Below, one piece after another: positions 22,682 to 34,998 of a stretch of DNA of 64,000 nt. The position numbers and the translations under genes were made by a program. Position 1 is the first letter of the stretch. Each line of letters begins with the position of its first letter. A model generated the notes under the pieces. It did not search any database. It saw only the letters and a list, made by a program, of their open reading frames with translations, and was not told the DNA's origin. The stretch covers positions 17,215,642 to 17,279,641 of the forward strand of contig OZ034975.1 of NCBI GenBank assembly GCA_964030785.1, given 5' to 3'. Source of the stretch: Siderastrea siderea (lineage: Eukaryota; Cnidaria; Anthozoa; Scleractinia; Rhizangiidae).

Positions 22682-23539
22682 CAAGCTCAACACTTTATAT
22701 AACCATAGAGAGGAAAACAGCCAAGCTTGGAAGGTACCATTGCTACTAACTTACCAACTCCTCAATGAGAACATGGAGAAAATCCTACTTAGCAACTTCT
22801 GCATTTAACAACGACCCGATATGCTACGGCCCTGCTCGTAGCATATCGTCGAAATCGCACAGTTTTTGCAGTCTGTCATGGTTCTTATATTTTCAACTGT
22901 TGATCTGGATTGATCCAACCATCTTGCACTTTGTTTTGTTTTACGTAGAGGATGGTATTGGCCATTCCTCGTTCGTTTCACCACAGCATTCGGCATGTTT
23001 AAGTTGAGATCACATCATTTTTAGGCCACAAACAAATAGTACGTGGGGTGACCGGAAATGATATGATCTCTAGCTCTTTTTGGAATGGATGTAGTTACAG
23101 CATTTATGAGCTAGGTGATTTTTCACTAACTCTCATTGTGTTGGTGGCTATGATACGCCGACGAGCTCCAATAAGAGCGAAACAACGTTGTCCGTATCTG
23201 CTTTCTGGTCATGAGCGCTTATCATGCCGGGTCTTGTTGACTGTGGTGTTGTGTTAAGAACTGCGTTGCTTTCGGACAATGCCTTTTTTACGTTGTTTGA
23301 TCAGTCCGGCCTTGCAAGGCCTAGTAGCCAGTACAGTTCATTAGAAGCTTGTTGGTTCACACCGCTGTTGGAAGTCAATCGGCAGATCCCTCTCGTACCG
23401 TTCCTTGTAGCCATCCAAGATGCCGCACTTGTCAACATGTTAGCTCCTCAGTAACTGTCAACGGTCCTAATTGTTCTATAACAAAATCAGCTGCCATTCC
23501 AGCAACTTGATTTAGAGGATCTCGTGCCGTAGCCTCCCA

Positions 23540-24060
23540 AGCACGACTCTCCTAAAAACGAGTGCGTGCCGTCGCTGCTCAGCTCTCTACATCGGGGAAA
23601 CCGGTCGAACCCTCCAAGAACGTTTCGGAGAACACCTCAGAAGCATAAAGAACAACAACAACAACAAACTCTTGGTTGCCCCCTTGATGATCATTTTAAT
23701 GGATCGAGGATTAGTCCACACTTTGTCCGATGCCGAGATTTGTGCTACCACGCTCTGCACCGGCAATAACATCCACCGGAAAAGACTGGAAATGCTACTT
23801 ATCTTCACCTGGGAACTGTGCGACCACGCGGGCTGAACATTAACTTTTGTTTCTTTTGAGACTTATGCGCGCGCGTTTATCATTGCGCGTACTTTTCTTT
23901 AACAAACGTTATATTTTCTTTCACGCATCGGTTGTGGTCACACGCAATTTGAAAATCGTTTATATACCATTGATTGAGAGCTAAGCCCGAAACGTTTGGC
24001 ATTAAACAACGTTTTGGCACTTTACAACCTTTTGGTTTCAATACTTTGATATATTATGTT
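23540..24060 (+). mobile_element. Penelope-like retroelement 3' fragment (GIY-YIG endonuclease)
   Basis: Joined across frame changes, the sequence gives the GIY-YIG signature CRRCSALYIGETGRTLQERF, then a GEHLRSIKNN segment, an LDDHFN segment and, in another frame, the terminal HLGTVRPRGLNI. This order is that of the C-terminal endonuclease of Penelope-like elements. The reverse transcriptase is missing and the endonuclease is frameshifted near 23690-23800, so this is a dead remnant. A 3' tail with a GCGCGCG tract follows to about 24060. Confidence 0.8.
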
Positions 24061-24994
24061 ATATAGACATAGGCGGGCCATCTAACATACTACTATCTCT
24101 TAAGCAGCTGTTTCCACATTTGTTGTCGAAGGTTGATTGATTATGGAGATAGGCCACGTCCGGTTTGGTGATGTGACCTATCTGAAGTCAGACCATGTCA
24201 TCGACTCTCGGTATTTGCCGTACCCTCCGAGTTTGGTTACCATAAAGGTAACTTTGTCCTACAACCTCGGAGAAAATTACTTGAGACAAATTGAAAACAA
24301 GCCTGCATATAAAACCTCTCACTCTACTGTATAAGTCTCTCTCCTCCCCCTCCCCTCTTTCAATGTTGTTTTGGGGACCACAGGATTTGTATGAGCAAGC
24401 ATCATGATCAAAACAACATTGTACGGGGGTGAGGAGGGAGGCAACTTTTACCTGTCTCACGATGTCCAAATATGGCGTTGATATTGGAAAACAGGCGGAT
24501 CAAGAGTTTTGTCCGAGGTTGTAGTGTGGTTTAACGGTGATGTTGTGCTGATATATGCCCCTCCACGCATTGTCAGCATGAATATTACTGTCATGAAAAT
24601 TGATTTCTCTGCACAGCTTCCTAACCACAGGCCCAAAAGCGGAGCGGAGGTTTATAAATTTTTCGCTCGAAGATCAACCATCTTGATCGGCGCATATTTC
24701 CACATTTCCATTTCAAAATTCATCCTCCGCGGTAGATCAAGGCCAAACAAAGGCATAATGAGCGAACATAGATTGATGAAGCAACCACTTACAGACGACG
24801 AAATGAATTTCCTGGCTTAAAATTATAACGGTCTGTCAAAATCAAAGGCAAATCCCGAGAAACAGTGCTCTTCTCAGCAAGGACAAAAAATGGCTGCTAA
24901 CGAATCACGTGGCAGTGTCTGGTAACTACCCTCCACCCTCTTTGTCTTTGTAGGGCGTCACGAAACACCAGCTGTTCTCTGTATTCTTGTCTTT

Positions 24995-25075
24995 GATTCC
25001 TAATTGGGTTCCTAACTCGGCTTCCTAACTCGGTTCCTAACTCGGGTTCCTAACTCAGTTCCTAACTCGGTTGTT
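24995..25075. repeat. TTCCTAACTCGG minisatellite
   Basis: About six units of GGTTCCTAACTCGG-type sequence form a tandem array at the right end of the 20370-25075 element. One and a half inverted units are at the left end (about 20376-20410), which shows the array is part of the terminal repeat. Confidence 0.8.
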
Positions 25076-25435
25076 GGTTTAATTATCTCCTTGTAGTTTT
25101 ATTGTGAATGAACGAATATACTAATGGGCAAGTGGACGAATGAAAAAATTAACGAACAATCCAGCGAACGAACTTACGAATAAATGAACGAAGAAATGAA
25201 TGAATTAGTAAATGATTGGAAGAAGTCCGATCAACGAATGAATGGACAAACGAAAAAGCGAACGCAGAAAAAGAAATAAAGGAAAAACAGGTAGGAGCCC
25301 AAACCCAAACCCAAACCCAATGGTTAGATCAGTACATATACTAACATCTTTTTTTTTGACACTTATTAGCCTATTTCACGCTGTTCATTTATCGGTCGAC
25401 AATCTATGAAATTATATGGGAATTCAGCAAATAAA
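25076..25435. repeat. Low-complexity GAAYGAA tract and CCCAAA repeat
   Basis: Irregular repeats of gaatgaacgaa occupy about 25105-25270, and acccaaacccaaaccc lies at about 25298-25320. No gene is seen. Confidence 0.7.
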
Positions 25436-25436
25436 C

Positions 25437-25710
25437 TTAAACCCTCTGGCGTACCAGAGGTGGGGGGGGGGGGGGGGGGGGAGGGATGCCACCCCCATAT
25501 ATAGATCTGCTGTTTTCATTAGCTGTGTGCATATCCCTTAGACACGTTTTGACACAAGTTTTCTGAGAATCGGTTACTATGGTTACGAGATATGACGCCA
25601 CAAGCAGCAGGTGGTCGAGCCTTTTACCCTTTTTAGGTGAAAAATGCAACGAATATCAACAAAAAGCAGTTTGCTACACACACACACACACACACACACA
25701 TACACACAAA
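25437..25710. mobile_element. Partial family-1 TTAA MITE with G-run and CA repeat
   Basis: TTAAACCCTCTGGCGTACCAG at 25437 is a family-1 end. It is followed by a G-run of about 18-20 bases and then the family-1 interior in reverse orientation, including GATATGCACACAGC-type, ACACAAG..TTTCTGAGAATCGGTT and GGTTACGAGATATGACG segments. The copy stops at a CA dinucleotide run (about 25673-25710) without a recognisable second end. Confidence 0.65.
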
Positions 25711-27300
25711 ACAAACAGGTGAGATTTTTTCTCGAAAATTGAGAAATAGGAACAAGTCGAATATATTAAAAGGTTTCCCCAGCTAGACTTCAGTTGAGAA
25801 TTGCTATAGCTACCCAGCCTCTGCCATGCGTTAATATAAGGTATTAGTTAAATGTCCGGCCCGCTGTCCACCCTCTGCACCAGATGATGCCACACTGTGG
25901 CATAGCTGCAGATCTGGCACAAATAAGCAAATGATATCGCTATTTGTTTTCTTTGACAGGCTGTTAATCAAAGATAAACTTGAATTAATCAAATAATTAA
26001 CCATAGTGCGAAAAACGGATACCTCTAAATCTAGCTTCCAGTAAGTATTTCAAGAGTTTTGACAATCTCAAAATCAACGGCCACCTGCTACTCAGTGTAA
26101 GAATAGGTAATGCTTGAGTGAAAGTACATTCAAGTTTGGCGAGGCACGCAGAGAAATTGTCAAGAACGAGTTGTTCTAAACCTCGCATTTTACGATGCCC
26201 AAACCAAGGCTAAAATCCACTTCAACTTGAAGCTACTCAGGTAGGTTTACGCTGATGCAATAAACGGGAAATAAGGTCAAATTAACTATCACTATTTAGG
26301 TAGATAGAATTTAGGTCAATTTTAGTTAAATTCTTCAGTACCTGCTTCAAAATATACGTTTAGCCTGAAGCGCTAATTAGATAAATAAGACACAAGCACC
26401 TCAGCTGATTCAAATCGATTAAGACGATGAAGTACAGACAAGAGATTTTTGAAAATAAAACCAGACGAGCCGTGTTGACATTTCTATTTTCACCCAGAGC
26501 TTTAAACAAAAACACCAACCTGTTTCTATGCTATGGGCGAGGGAGCTGCAGTTTACTTTGATAGTTGGCGGGTAATTATGGTCGAATTAAGAGTACCATT
26601 TGTAGGAAACACGCTGTAAGGCGTTCATTTCACAGGGAAACGTTTTTGGACCTTTGATTTCTTTAGAGAGAATTTCATCTCTCCAATTTTTAAAGTTGTT
26701 TAGCTTTGGCTCATTATATGTCGCATTTTGCTGTTGATAAATATACAAAATAAATCTTAATTGGATTTCTTGCCTCTGCAAAGCGATATTATTCCAAAGA
26801 ATCTGTCAATGTTTACTACGAAACAAAAGAGAAGCTGGATTTAGTAATTATGTCTGATATCTATACAGTTATATTAGGTCTAAGAAAACAAACCAAGGTG
26901 ACAATAACCTGTTTGTTTTCAAATTAACTGTGTCAACCTTGCGTATCCACCTGCTGGCTCTTGACTTAATCATCCGAAATCAACTTCAAGTTATAAGCAT
27001 TAGGAAAATAAGGTGGCATTTTTCATTTTGACGGGAAATAATTTAAAAGCAAACCCGGATCCACTACAAAACGCAACGAAAAAACATAGTATCGGTAATT
27101 TCATCGAGGGATTTTTGCGGCAGTAAGGATTAGGGCAACATTTTCTCTGACTTAATTTAATTATGTTGGCACCAGCAGAAGTAGGTTTTATTAAGTGTGG
27201 CAATAGTCAGTGGTTGGTCACGCGCAAGACTTTCGACCTGTTGGTCGGTGGTTAAAATAGGTCCCTGCAGTTGCGGTAATTCCACGCAAATTAACTCTCT
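25711..27300. other. Intergenic sequence, nothing recognised
   Basis: No exon, repeat family or structured element was recognised. All reading frames are short and lack splice or domain support. Confidence 0.5.
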
Positions 27301-27302
27301 GT

Positions 27303-27342
27303 TTTTCATTGTCTCTCACTGCTGAGAGACAATGAAAAAATA
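27303..27342. other. Perfect 17-bp-stem hairpin upstream of the precursor gene
   Basis: TTTTTCATTGTCTCTCA and its exact complement are separated by CTGC. The hairpin lies just upstream of the inferred 5'UTR exon of the secreted precursor. It could be a cruciform, a footprint of a foldback element or an RNA hairpin. Its function is unknown. Confidence 0.7.
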
Positions 27343-27441
27343 AAATTAAAAAAAATAATGATAACGAGATCATGGGTGCCGACCTGCAATGAATTAGCAC
27401 CTCTTGGAGGGAGACCACTGACGTTGCTTGGCAACAGTTTG

Positions 27442-27600
27442 GTAAGTGAAGTTAAACGTGAGCCTTCTTGGTCGTTCAATTCGTCTGACGGGAGAACGCC
27501 TGATCGCAGGTTAGAAGTGGCTCCCCACCCTCCCCATTGTACGTGCGAGCCTTCCTGTCCTACCTTTGTTCTAACCTTTGATTTTTACGCCCTGTTGCAG
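27442..27600 (+). other. Probable 5'UTR intron of the secreted-precursor gene
   Basis: A strong donor (TTTG|GTAAGTGA) at 27442 and a pyrimidine-rich acceptor ending CCTGTTGCAG at 27600 define a 159-bp intron. The upstream exon holds an ATG at 27358 whose frame ends two codons after the junction (ATT TGA). It would act as a short upstream reading frame rather than as part of the precursor. Confidence 0.55.
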
Positions 27601-27629
27601 ATTTGAACTATATTTGTTTATGTCAGACG

Positions 27630-28124
27630 ATGGAATTCACAATACACTCCAAATTTGTGTTGACACTAATAGCCACAACTATGGTGGTGGTACGATGTCA
27701 GTTAGGTAAAGTTCACGACAACGCAAGTACAGCTGCTTTCAGTTTAACAAAACACAAAGCAAGAGAACTTGCAGCAAATCCAGGTGCCTTAATTCACGAA
27801 GCACTAAAGATAGTTCGAAGACGACGAAGCGTCGATGTGACATACGACGACCCGGTGAATGAGATAAAACGTGAACAAATTATTGCTAATCCGGCAATGA
27901 AACGACCTCTCGAAGAAAAATCAACAGGCGAGGAGAGGGAGCATACAATAGACAAACGCCAGATTTCCGATGGCTTTGGCATTTTCAATGGCAATATGGC
28001 TGCTGATACTGGTCCACTCAGACTGCAACAGATAGTCAGTGGCGTTGTGAACGAAGGAAAAATTGACAAAAGATCAAAAAGGGATCTGCAAGAAAATGCA
28101 AGTACCACACTAGATCAGTTCTAA
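27630..28124 (+). CDS. Candidate secreted dibasic peptide precursor (164 aa)
   Basis: This is a single-exon frame from the first ATG after the splice acceptor at 27600 to TAA at 28122. The N-terminus is a good signal peptide: MEFTIHSK, then the hydrophobic core FVLTLIATTMVVV, with likely cleavage near RC|QLGK (residues 23-24). The rest is hydrophilic, has no further cysteine and carries classical convertase sites: RRRR at 63-66 and KR at 80-81, 91-92, 109-110, 147-148 and 150-151. The peptide after KR110 starts with Gln (QISDGFGIFNGNM), which could form pyroglutamate. No Gly precedes a dibasic site in the amidation pattern of classical cnidarian neuropeptides. I know no family match. Neuropeptide or other processed secreted peptide is inference. 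Confidence 0.6.
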   Translation: MEFTIHSKFVLTLIATTMVVVRCQLGKVHDNASTAAFSLTKHKARELAANPGALIHEALKIVRRRRSVDVTYDDPVNEIKREQIIANPAMKRPLEEKSTGEEREHTIDKRQISDGFGIFNGNMAADTGPLRLQQIVSGVVNEGKIDKRSKRDLQENASTTLDQF

Positions 28125-28612
28125 AAAGAGAATTGTTTTTATCGTGTTAAATGGCGATAAACAAGACAACTTGTTTATTGATCCATTTAGACAAGTTTTT
28201 CTTTTTGAAAACTCTAGTCGAACCAGGCCATTTTTTTGAAACACTATACTATTGAGGATTGGCCATGGGTGAAGGGTAAAGGCTGCTCGCTAGGATCATT
28301 CCGATCCTATGACTGTGAAACTGCACTCGTCAAAACCTATCCCCTTTGAGGTCCACAGCATTACCTGATTCCAAGCGATAATGATAATAATTAACTCTGG
28401 TACCCAGGGTATGAAACAACCACCACTGAGGAAAAAGCATCAAAGCCAATGAAGTAACACTACATATGATCTTAAATGCAGAAACGTTTTCGAAAAAATG
28501 ATGCTTTTAGTGAAGAGGCAAAAATAGGAAAGAACTGGACCAAACCAAAGCAAAAATAAAATATTCAAAGAACAGCGAATCAAAAAATAGTGACCACGGT
28601 GATGTCGCACTG

Positions 28613-28658
<46 letters not shown>
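28613..28658. repeat. TTA microsatellite
   Basis: Fifteen or so perfect ATT/TTA units, in intergenic sequence downstream of the precursor gene. A GAT run follows at 28930-28961. Confidence 0.9.
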
Positions 28659-28659
<1 letters not shown>

Positions 28660-28928
28660 AAGTGAGACCGGAAAACAATATTATAATTATTAGTTAATCA
28701 TTAGTAATACACCTCTCATCAAATTAGAACCAGTGTTTCATATATTTTAAATATTAAGCCTCTGTTGTAGGTAATATAAACTTAAATATCTAAGCAATTT
28801 AAATGCTTTATTCAATAAGTGATTTGAAACCGAGATACTATAGTGCAATACGTTTTCTACAGTGTAAGACGCTCTCATACTCATATTTTTCTCCTTATAT
28901 GGTAAAATGACGCTATAGTTGAATAATA

Positions 28929-28929
<1 letters not shown>

Positions 28930-28961
<32 letters not shown>
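28930..28961. repeat. GAT microsatellite
   Basis: About ten perfect GAT units between the precursor gene and the 30.4-kb MITE. Confidence 0.9.
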
Positions 28962-29400
28962 TTCCTTATTTACTTGTATTAATTCCCCGGGACGTTTAAT
29001 TAATAGTAGGAAGTAGTGAACCCTAAAACATCCCAGGGCATTGTTTTCTTTCTTGACTGCCCAATAGTGGTAGTTACTCAGAAGGAGTAGCTTACTGGAG
29101 TTAATATGAAATATAATTTAAATTACTGTAAAAGCTCTAATAGTCCTGCTCTCTAATACGCCTTCTTACCTACTACTTGCTAATTACAAATAAATTATTT
29201 GCTTACAATTATGTCATGACATTGGGGCTTGAAAATTATTTTATGTTTCGACTGATGCCGAGTATTATTTTACTGCCAGAGGAAGATTCGAAGAAGTGCA
29301 GCATTATGCATGTAATTACTTACATGAAATTCAGGTGAATCAATTCATTCATCTATTTTAAGTACCAATCAGTCAATCAACCACTCAACCAACTGGCTAA

Positions 29401-29426
29401 TAAATCAGTCAATCAGCCAATTAAAA

Positions 29427-29465
<39 letters not shown>

Positions 29466-29494
29466 TAATCAGTCAATCAACAAATCAATCAATC
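29401..29494. repeat. AATC tetranucleotide microsatellite
   Basis: An array of aatcaatc units, interrupted at both ends. Nothing is coded. Confidence 0.9.
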
Positions 29495-30417
29495 TGTGAC
29501 CTCAGTGTTGCCAATCCGAATAACAAATGGTCCAGTAATGACTAGTGACTTTATTTGATGCACAGATTATGACTCACTCTTTTACTACCCCAGACCGTGA
29601 TGGCAGTAGATCTCGAGACTTTAGTTCTTTTTGGTTTGATAATTTGTCACCAATAAGCATTGTTACTGATTGCCATAATCTGGTACCAAAGAAAAACAAA
29701 AGGAATAGCCTCTTCCTAAATCATTTCAGAATAGTCTGAAACCTAACAGGCAATGAACTGACAAAAAGGGATCAGACTGTGGTGAATCAGTCAATCGATG
29801 TAGTTTTCCCCATAAAGAGAATTCAATCAAATGGGCCTGACTCTTCATTCCTGGGATAGTAGTGGGGGGGGGGGGGGATAGTCCCCAGAAAAAAGATATG
29901 GGGCAGGGTGTGCTCATCAGATATTTTGAAGTAGAGCCCTAAAAGGTGTACTCCAGGATTCATTCCATTTTCATACATCATCCACTCAGTAGTACTGAGG
30001 GGTCAGTCAAAGTAATCATTGACATCAAAATGTTAAGCAAAAAAAGACAAAAAAATATATAACCTTATTTCAAAACTGCTCTTCAAATTTTTTATTTGAA
30101 TTGATAAAGTGTGTCTGGGAATATAACTAAAAGTACAAATTTCTTAACCAAACCCTTATAATAAACTGCCATATTTTCCTGACATCAGGTTGATGGAATA
30201 AAAACCTGTAAGAAAAACAAAGCAGATTTTAATTATCGCAATTACCAATAGTAGGACAGTCAGTGTGCATGCGCCAGAGAAAAATGAGAGACTGCTCGTA
30301 GTCTATGAGAATGGTACCAACTTGGGCCGGTACGACTTCAGATCGACTCCAAATGCTTACCTCTGTTTACACGAAACGTACAAAACATGAAGCTAGTATA
30401 AAATAATTATCATCTTA

Positions 30418-30697
30418 GGCTGTGTTTACATGAGTGATTTCATCCAGAGATGACTTTCATATCGGTGTCTGGTCATTTACCTGTAAGTTTTTACTTGGTT
30501 TGGAGCTGAAATGGTGTTTACCCCGGGACGATTTCATCCCGGTGCTGAAGACCAGGATGAAATCGTCCCAGGGTGAACACATTTCAGCTCCAAATCATGT
30601 AAACATTTACAGGTAAATAACCAGACACCGCGATGAAAGTCACCCCGGGATGAGATAAAAGTCATCCCAGGATAAAGTCACTCATGTAAACAGGGCC
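30418..30697. mobile_element. Foldback MITE with TTA target sites, PIF/Harbinger-like
   Basis: The ends GGCTGTGTTTACATGAGTGA and TCACTCATGTAAACAGGGCC are inverted repeats, flanked by TTA at 30415-30417 and 30698-30700. The arms pair over most of the 280 bp (for example GGAGCTGAAATG..GTTTACC against CATTTCAGCTCC). The 3-bp TTA duplication and GGSC-type ends suggest PIF/Harbinger; that is inference. Confidence 0.75.
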
Positions 30698-30700
30698 TTA

Positions 30701-33700
30701 GGCTGGTTTAACTCATCACTGCTGCTGAACCAATGTGAATGACTCAGAATGGTTTGAAATCAGACCGGGGAGCCACTTAAGCATGAACAGGGTTCCAGTT
30801 GGTCTGAGATATTTGTTTTGGGTATGCACGTTTAATAAGTGGCCTTGGAGCATTCTAAGCTGTTGGATAATACATAAACTGGATTTTTAAGGTGGGATGG
30901 TTGCGGACCATATTAACACAAACAGAGTTTAGATTGGTCTCAGGTAAACACTTCATGCCAGTCTGACTTTCAGACCGGTCTCATGTAAACAAAATAGTAC
31001 CAGTCTGAGTTTGCACTGGTCTCATGAAATCAGGGCGTTACTGCCCCTGGGTCTCTGAGGATGTTGTTAAACATTCTTGAGAGCTGCTCGACTTTAGGCT
31101 AACGGGGTGTTTACATAATACCAGCATGATTTTCATTCTGGTACAAGTTCCTCCCGATTTCCTCTTGTTTCTCTGTAGTTGTTTAATGATTACAGCACAA
31201 AATCTCATAACTGTACAAGTCATACCCGTGTGAGCTTGCCCCAGTAAAGGTACTGGGTCACAATAATCACTGTGGTATGGAAACCCATACATGGTATAAC
31301 TGTCTGATTCATTCTGCATTAAGTTTTAACCCTTTAACCATCAAGAATAAATCTTACATCACCGTGAAAAATGGTTTTTGTAACTTAAGTGGGTATAAGG
31401 TTTTCATCACCTTCACCCCAATGGAAGTCTTGATGGAACAATCAAGTAAATGTTGTGATTTAATTTTATCCTTGGTTCAACTGTTATTTTCCTTTGTGAG
31501 TATTAGGATTGCCAAATTTTCTTTTTCCGAAAAGGCTGTTTTGACCACCCAGTCTTCTATGTGTTTACACGACAATATAAAACAGATCATGCTCAAATTC
31601 CGCACTACAGAAATTTGTGCTTGTTCGCACACACTTAAAGGCAGATGGTTTAAATATTTGGTGTATTTGAATGATTTTGAAACTGTTTAACTGTGCTTAA
31701 TTATGTTTGACTGGGTTCAGAAATTGGAATCAAACACTGCTGTATGCATATTATTGGTACCTAAGCTGGGATAATTATATGATTGATATCTTCCATGTGC
31801 ATACCTTCACTGTAAGAAAAGCTGCATCACTGATCACTGCTGACATATACATGCCTAGTATAGATAAAAAAGGATCACTGAAAACAACAACTTCAGGGCT
31901 AAAATTGACAGTCTCCTGGTTGCCAGTAGCAATTTAAAACTGACCAGGGCCACTAAAAGTTGAGGGTTTTTTTTATTGACATGTGACTCCAGTCTTACTT
32001 AGAGTTCTACAGTATGTGGTACTTTTTCCACATGATTATTGGCGAAATCCCTGGATTAAAGACTTACTTCTCACCAGGGTTGGGAGGGGTCTATTCAAGT
32101 AAATATGGTTTTAATTTTTTTTACTTAGACTGGAGGATTTTGAAAGCCACTTTATCTAAATGGCCTGGTCCACTATACTAAGCGAGCGAGTGAAAAGACC
32201 CTGGGGACGAGGTTGGCATTCAAGGATACTGGCCCGAGTTGCAATTCAATGATTCAAGCACTGAAGTTAATTTTTTACCCTGCAAATTATGGAATAACTT
32301 AATCAGTAAAAGTAGAGAATGAGATGTACAAAAAAATTACATCCACCTGCTTTGAACTTGATTGTCTTAAGCATATTTTCCCAAAAGTGATCAACACATA
32401 ACTTTTAATAAACGTTTTACATGTACCTAATTCGAAATTTAAATTTGTTGTTTGTCATCAAATCATGCCAACTATAGCTTTGAACCTTACTTGATCTAAG
32501 AAACATTCGTGAGTCATTAGATGTATATAAATAATTTGCAAGCAGCGAAGACAAGCCCAGCTAATAAACAAATGGAGTTGGAGATAAAATAAAGTATGTT
32601 ATGTGTTATGTTATGTTGTTATGAGATGTTTACAACACGTAAGCTTAAATGATGCCACACAAAAGAATTTAAGCTTATCTGCCAGTACCAACATTAGGAG
32701 AATAGCCTGACCTTCTTGCTGTAAGCAATAGCTGTTTGAAACATTAATTTTAACAGCAACGCTGTAATTAAAGTTACTGAAAACATAAAGGATGCGATGC
32801 TACACTTTTACTTGGCCGACAAATAACATACGATTCACAGACGAGTGTACAAAGACTGCATCACTTCATATAACGTTTATTTTAAGACTTACGAAACTTA
32901 ATAAACTTTAGTTACCAACCTAAGTGTCTATCTTTCGGCTTTTTGCTACTGGAACGAAAATGGCAAATTATTTAAACACTGGACTAACGAAAAATATGAA
33001 ACATTAAACTATAATGATCGATCGGTAAAGCCCTGCTAAATATTAAGCTGTTTACCGCAGACAATAAAAAGCTATAATTACATGTACCTGACATGAGCAA
33101 TGCAGCGAAAAATGAAGTGCTGTCCTCTTTCCGAGAAACATTAACAATTCTTTAGCAGAAATGGACCACAGAAAGCTAAAACACCTTTTCACCCCGTTTT
33201 TCAGCTTTTGTCGCTAGCTATGCCGCCGCGCCTAAAAAGTGTACCAGTCTTCCTGAGGAATCCGTGACATTGGTGCCCAGTACTCCGCGTGCCTGCAAAT
33301 TCACATCTCTAAGCTATATGAAAACGAATTTAAAAAAAACTGTAAACGTAGTTAGAAAGAGCATAGTTTGAAACCAAAAATGCTGATTCGTTTTTACATT
33401 TATATTAAAACTTCACAAAACAGGGGATTATCAAAAATTTAAGGTTCATTTTTCAAAAGGAAAAATAATAATGGACGTTTTTGAATAACTTGCAATTTTT
33501 CTGCAATATTGCTGTGAGAAATTACGAATTTATTGAGCTTAAAGCAGTTTAAAGTGATTTGAATTTTCTGTGCGCTCTGGTCACGTGACCAATGACGTCA
33601 CAAGAGTGAGCATATCATGGTCGTTACTTTCATGCGAAGTTCTATTAACTAGCCAAGCTTTGTTCCTCTCCGCCTTAAACTACCATAGCTACTGACTCCT

Positions 33701-34998
33701 TACCAGTCCCCTGGGAAATGCTCCTGTACAGAGCCACCTTAACTTTCAAATGCCAGATGTCAACTGGCAATTTCCATATTGCCCATTCCAATGACTATCA
33801 GGGCACGTTATCTGCTTTTGAATTGATAGGGGCCTGTTCTTGCAGTGAGCGAAAACATATTTTTTGCCATAGTCACGTGAATAATGACGTCATCACCCTA
33901 ACGTTAATATGAGGGATAACTTTCACGAAATTGTAAATAACACATTGTACAGCATTCTCTTCGACCACAAATTAACTAAGTTATTTTGCATTGAAATTTT
34001 TCTGGTACAAAGCATTCTGGGAAGGTCCTTATTATAATTATAATATTGTTTTTAATTACTATTGACAGATTGTCATAATTTAATTAAAACCGATTGCTTT
34101 GTTCAGTGCAAGCCCAGGTATTACTCAGATGGTTCGTTATTATTCACTGAAATTACTCGACCCAGAGGTAATTGAGCACCATTAAAAAAAATAATTTAAA
34201 AAAATACTGAGATGATCTCGTGATTGTTGCACAGGTCACCCAGGCTTACCAGTTTGTTGAGAATGCCATAAGCATAAAAGTTGTGACGTCGTAAATACGT
34301 ACGTCATTTTACACATTGTCTTCAGTTGCCTTTTTTGTGCAAGGCGATTGCTTATCTATCACAGGTTCGTAAAAAACATTTGGACCTCATCTGCTTTCTT
34401 TCTACTGAGTATCATTGAGGAAATTTTACATGAAAGCTCAAAGTGACAAAATAAAAAACAATACGGTGCGCTACCTACCCGGTAAGTGGTGGTGAGCGAG
34501 GAGTGGGTCGGTTGGAGAATGGGGGAAGGTTTTATTTATAAGTACTACATAAATTAAAAACAATTTTCCGGGAACAGGGTTCTTCGAGATTAAAACAATA
34601 ACTATAATATTTATTATAGTATTTAACAATTGTTCACTGAAGTGGAGGTGAATAAATGTCTGGATATTTCGATATTCGAAATATCCATATACAGTATTTC
34701 GCGAGGTAACTACTTATCTGCCAATCAGAGTGCACGAAAAACACTATCCACTTAGTATAGTATATACTAGTATATAGTTTAGTATATACTTATGACAATT
34801 TTACAGTAGTGCTCGCTGTGTTTGAGTCAGCTCCTCTCTTTGGATACGGTTTCCCTTCCATCTTAGCTGATCGCCGAAGAGGCAGACAACTGTGCATGTT
34901 TCCACACAAATTACTTTGGGTTACGCAACAATGTACCAAAATGCGAATGCTATTTTATTACATGGAAAGCGCTTACATTTTCATGCCATTCCACTCAG
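30701..34998. other. Non-coding stretch upstream of the TNF exons
   Basis: At about 31036-31064 there is a fragment matching the end of the Mutator-like foldback (GCCCCTGGGTCTCTGAGGATG). The rest, including the 137-codon frame at 31277-31690, shows no domain and no convincing splice sites. The first TNF exons, encoding the cytoplasmic and transmembrane part, should be in or left of this stretch, but I could not identify them. Confidence 0.45.

Larger units (their letters stand above)
20370..25075. mobile_element. About 4.7-kb element with long diverged terminal inverted repeats
   Basis: The left arm (about 20370-21400) matches the right arm (about 24590-25075) in inverted orientation in several blocks. 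One is GGTTCCTAACTCGG/CCGAGTTAGGAACC at the ends. Another is a TGGCTGCTAAC...GTCTGGTAACTA block (20525-20575 against 24890-24930). A third contains TTTATAAA...CTCCGC...GGGCC...AGGAAGC...AGAGAAATCAATTTT (about 21305-21395 against 24598-24690). The interior carries a nested family-3 MITE and a Penelope-like fragment. No transposase was recognised. It is probably an old non-autonomous DNA transposon. Confidence 0.6.

Noticed and set aside
31277..31690. 137-codon frame as a gene or as the missing TNF transmembrane exon
   Set aside because: It has a hydrophobic stretch, but no matching splice sites, no domain and AT-rich composition like its surroundings.
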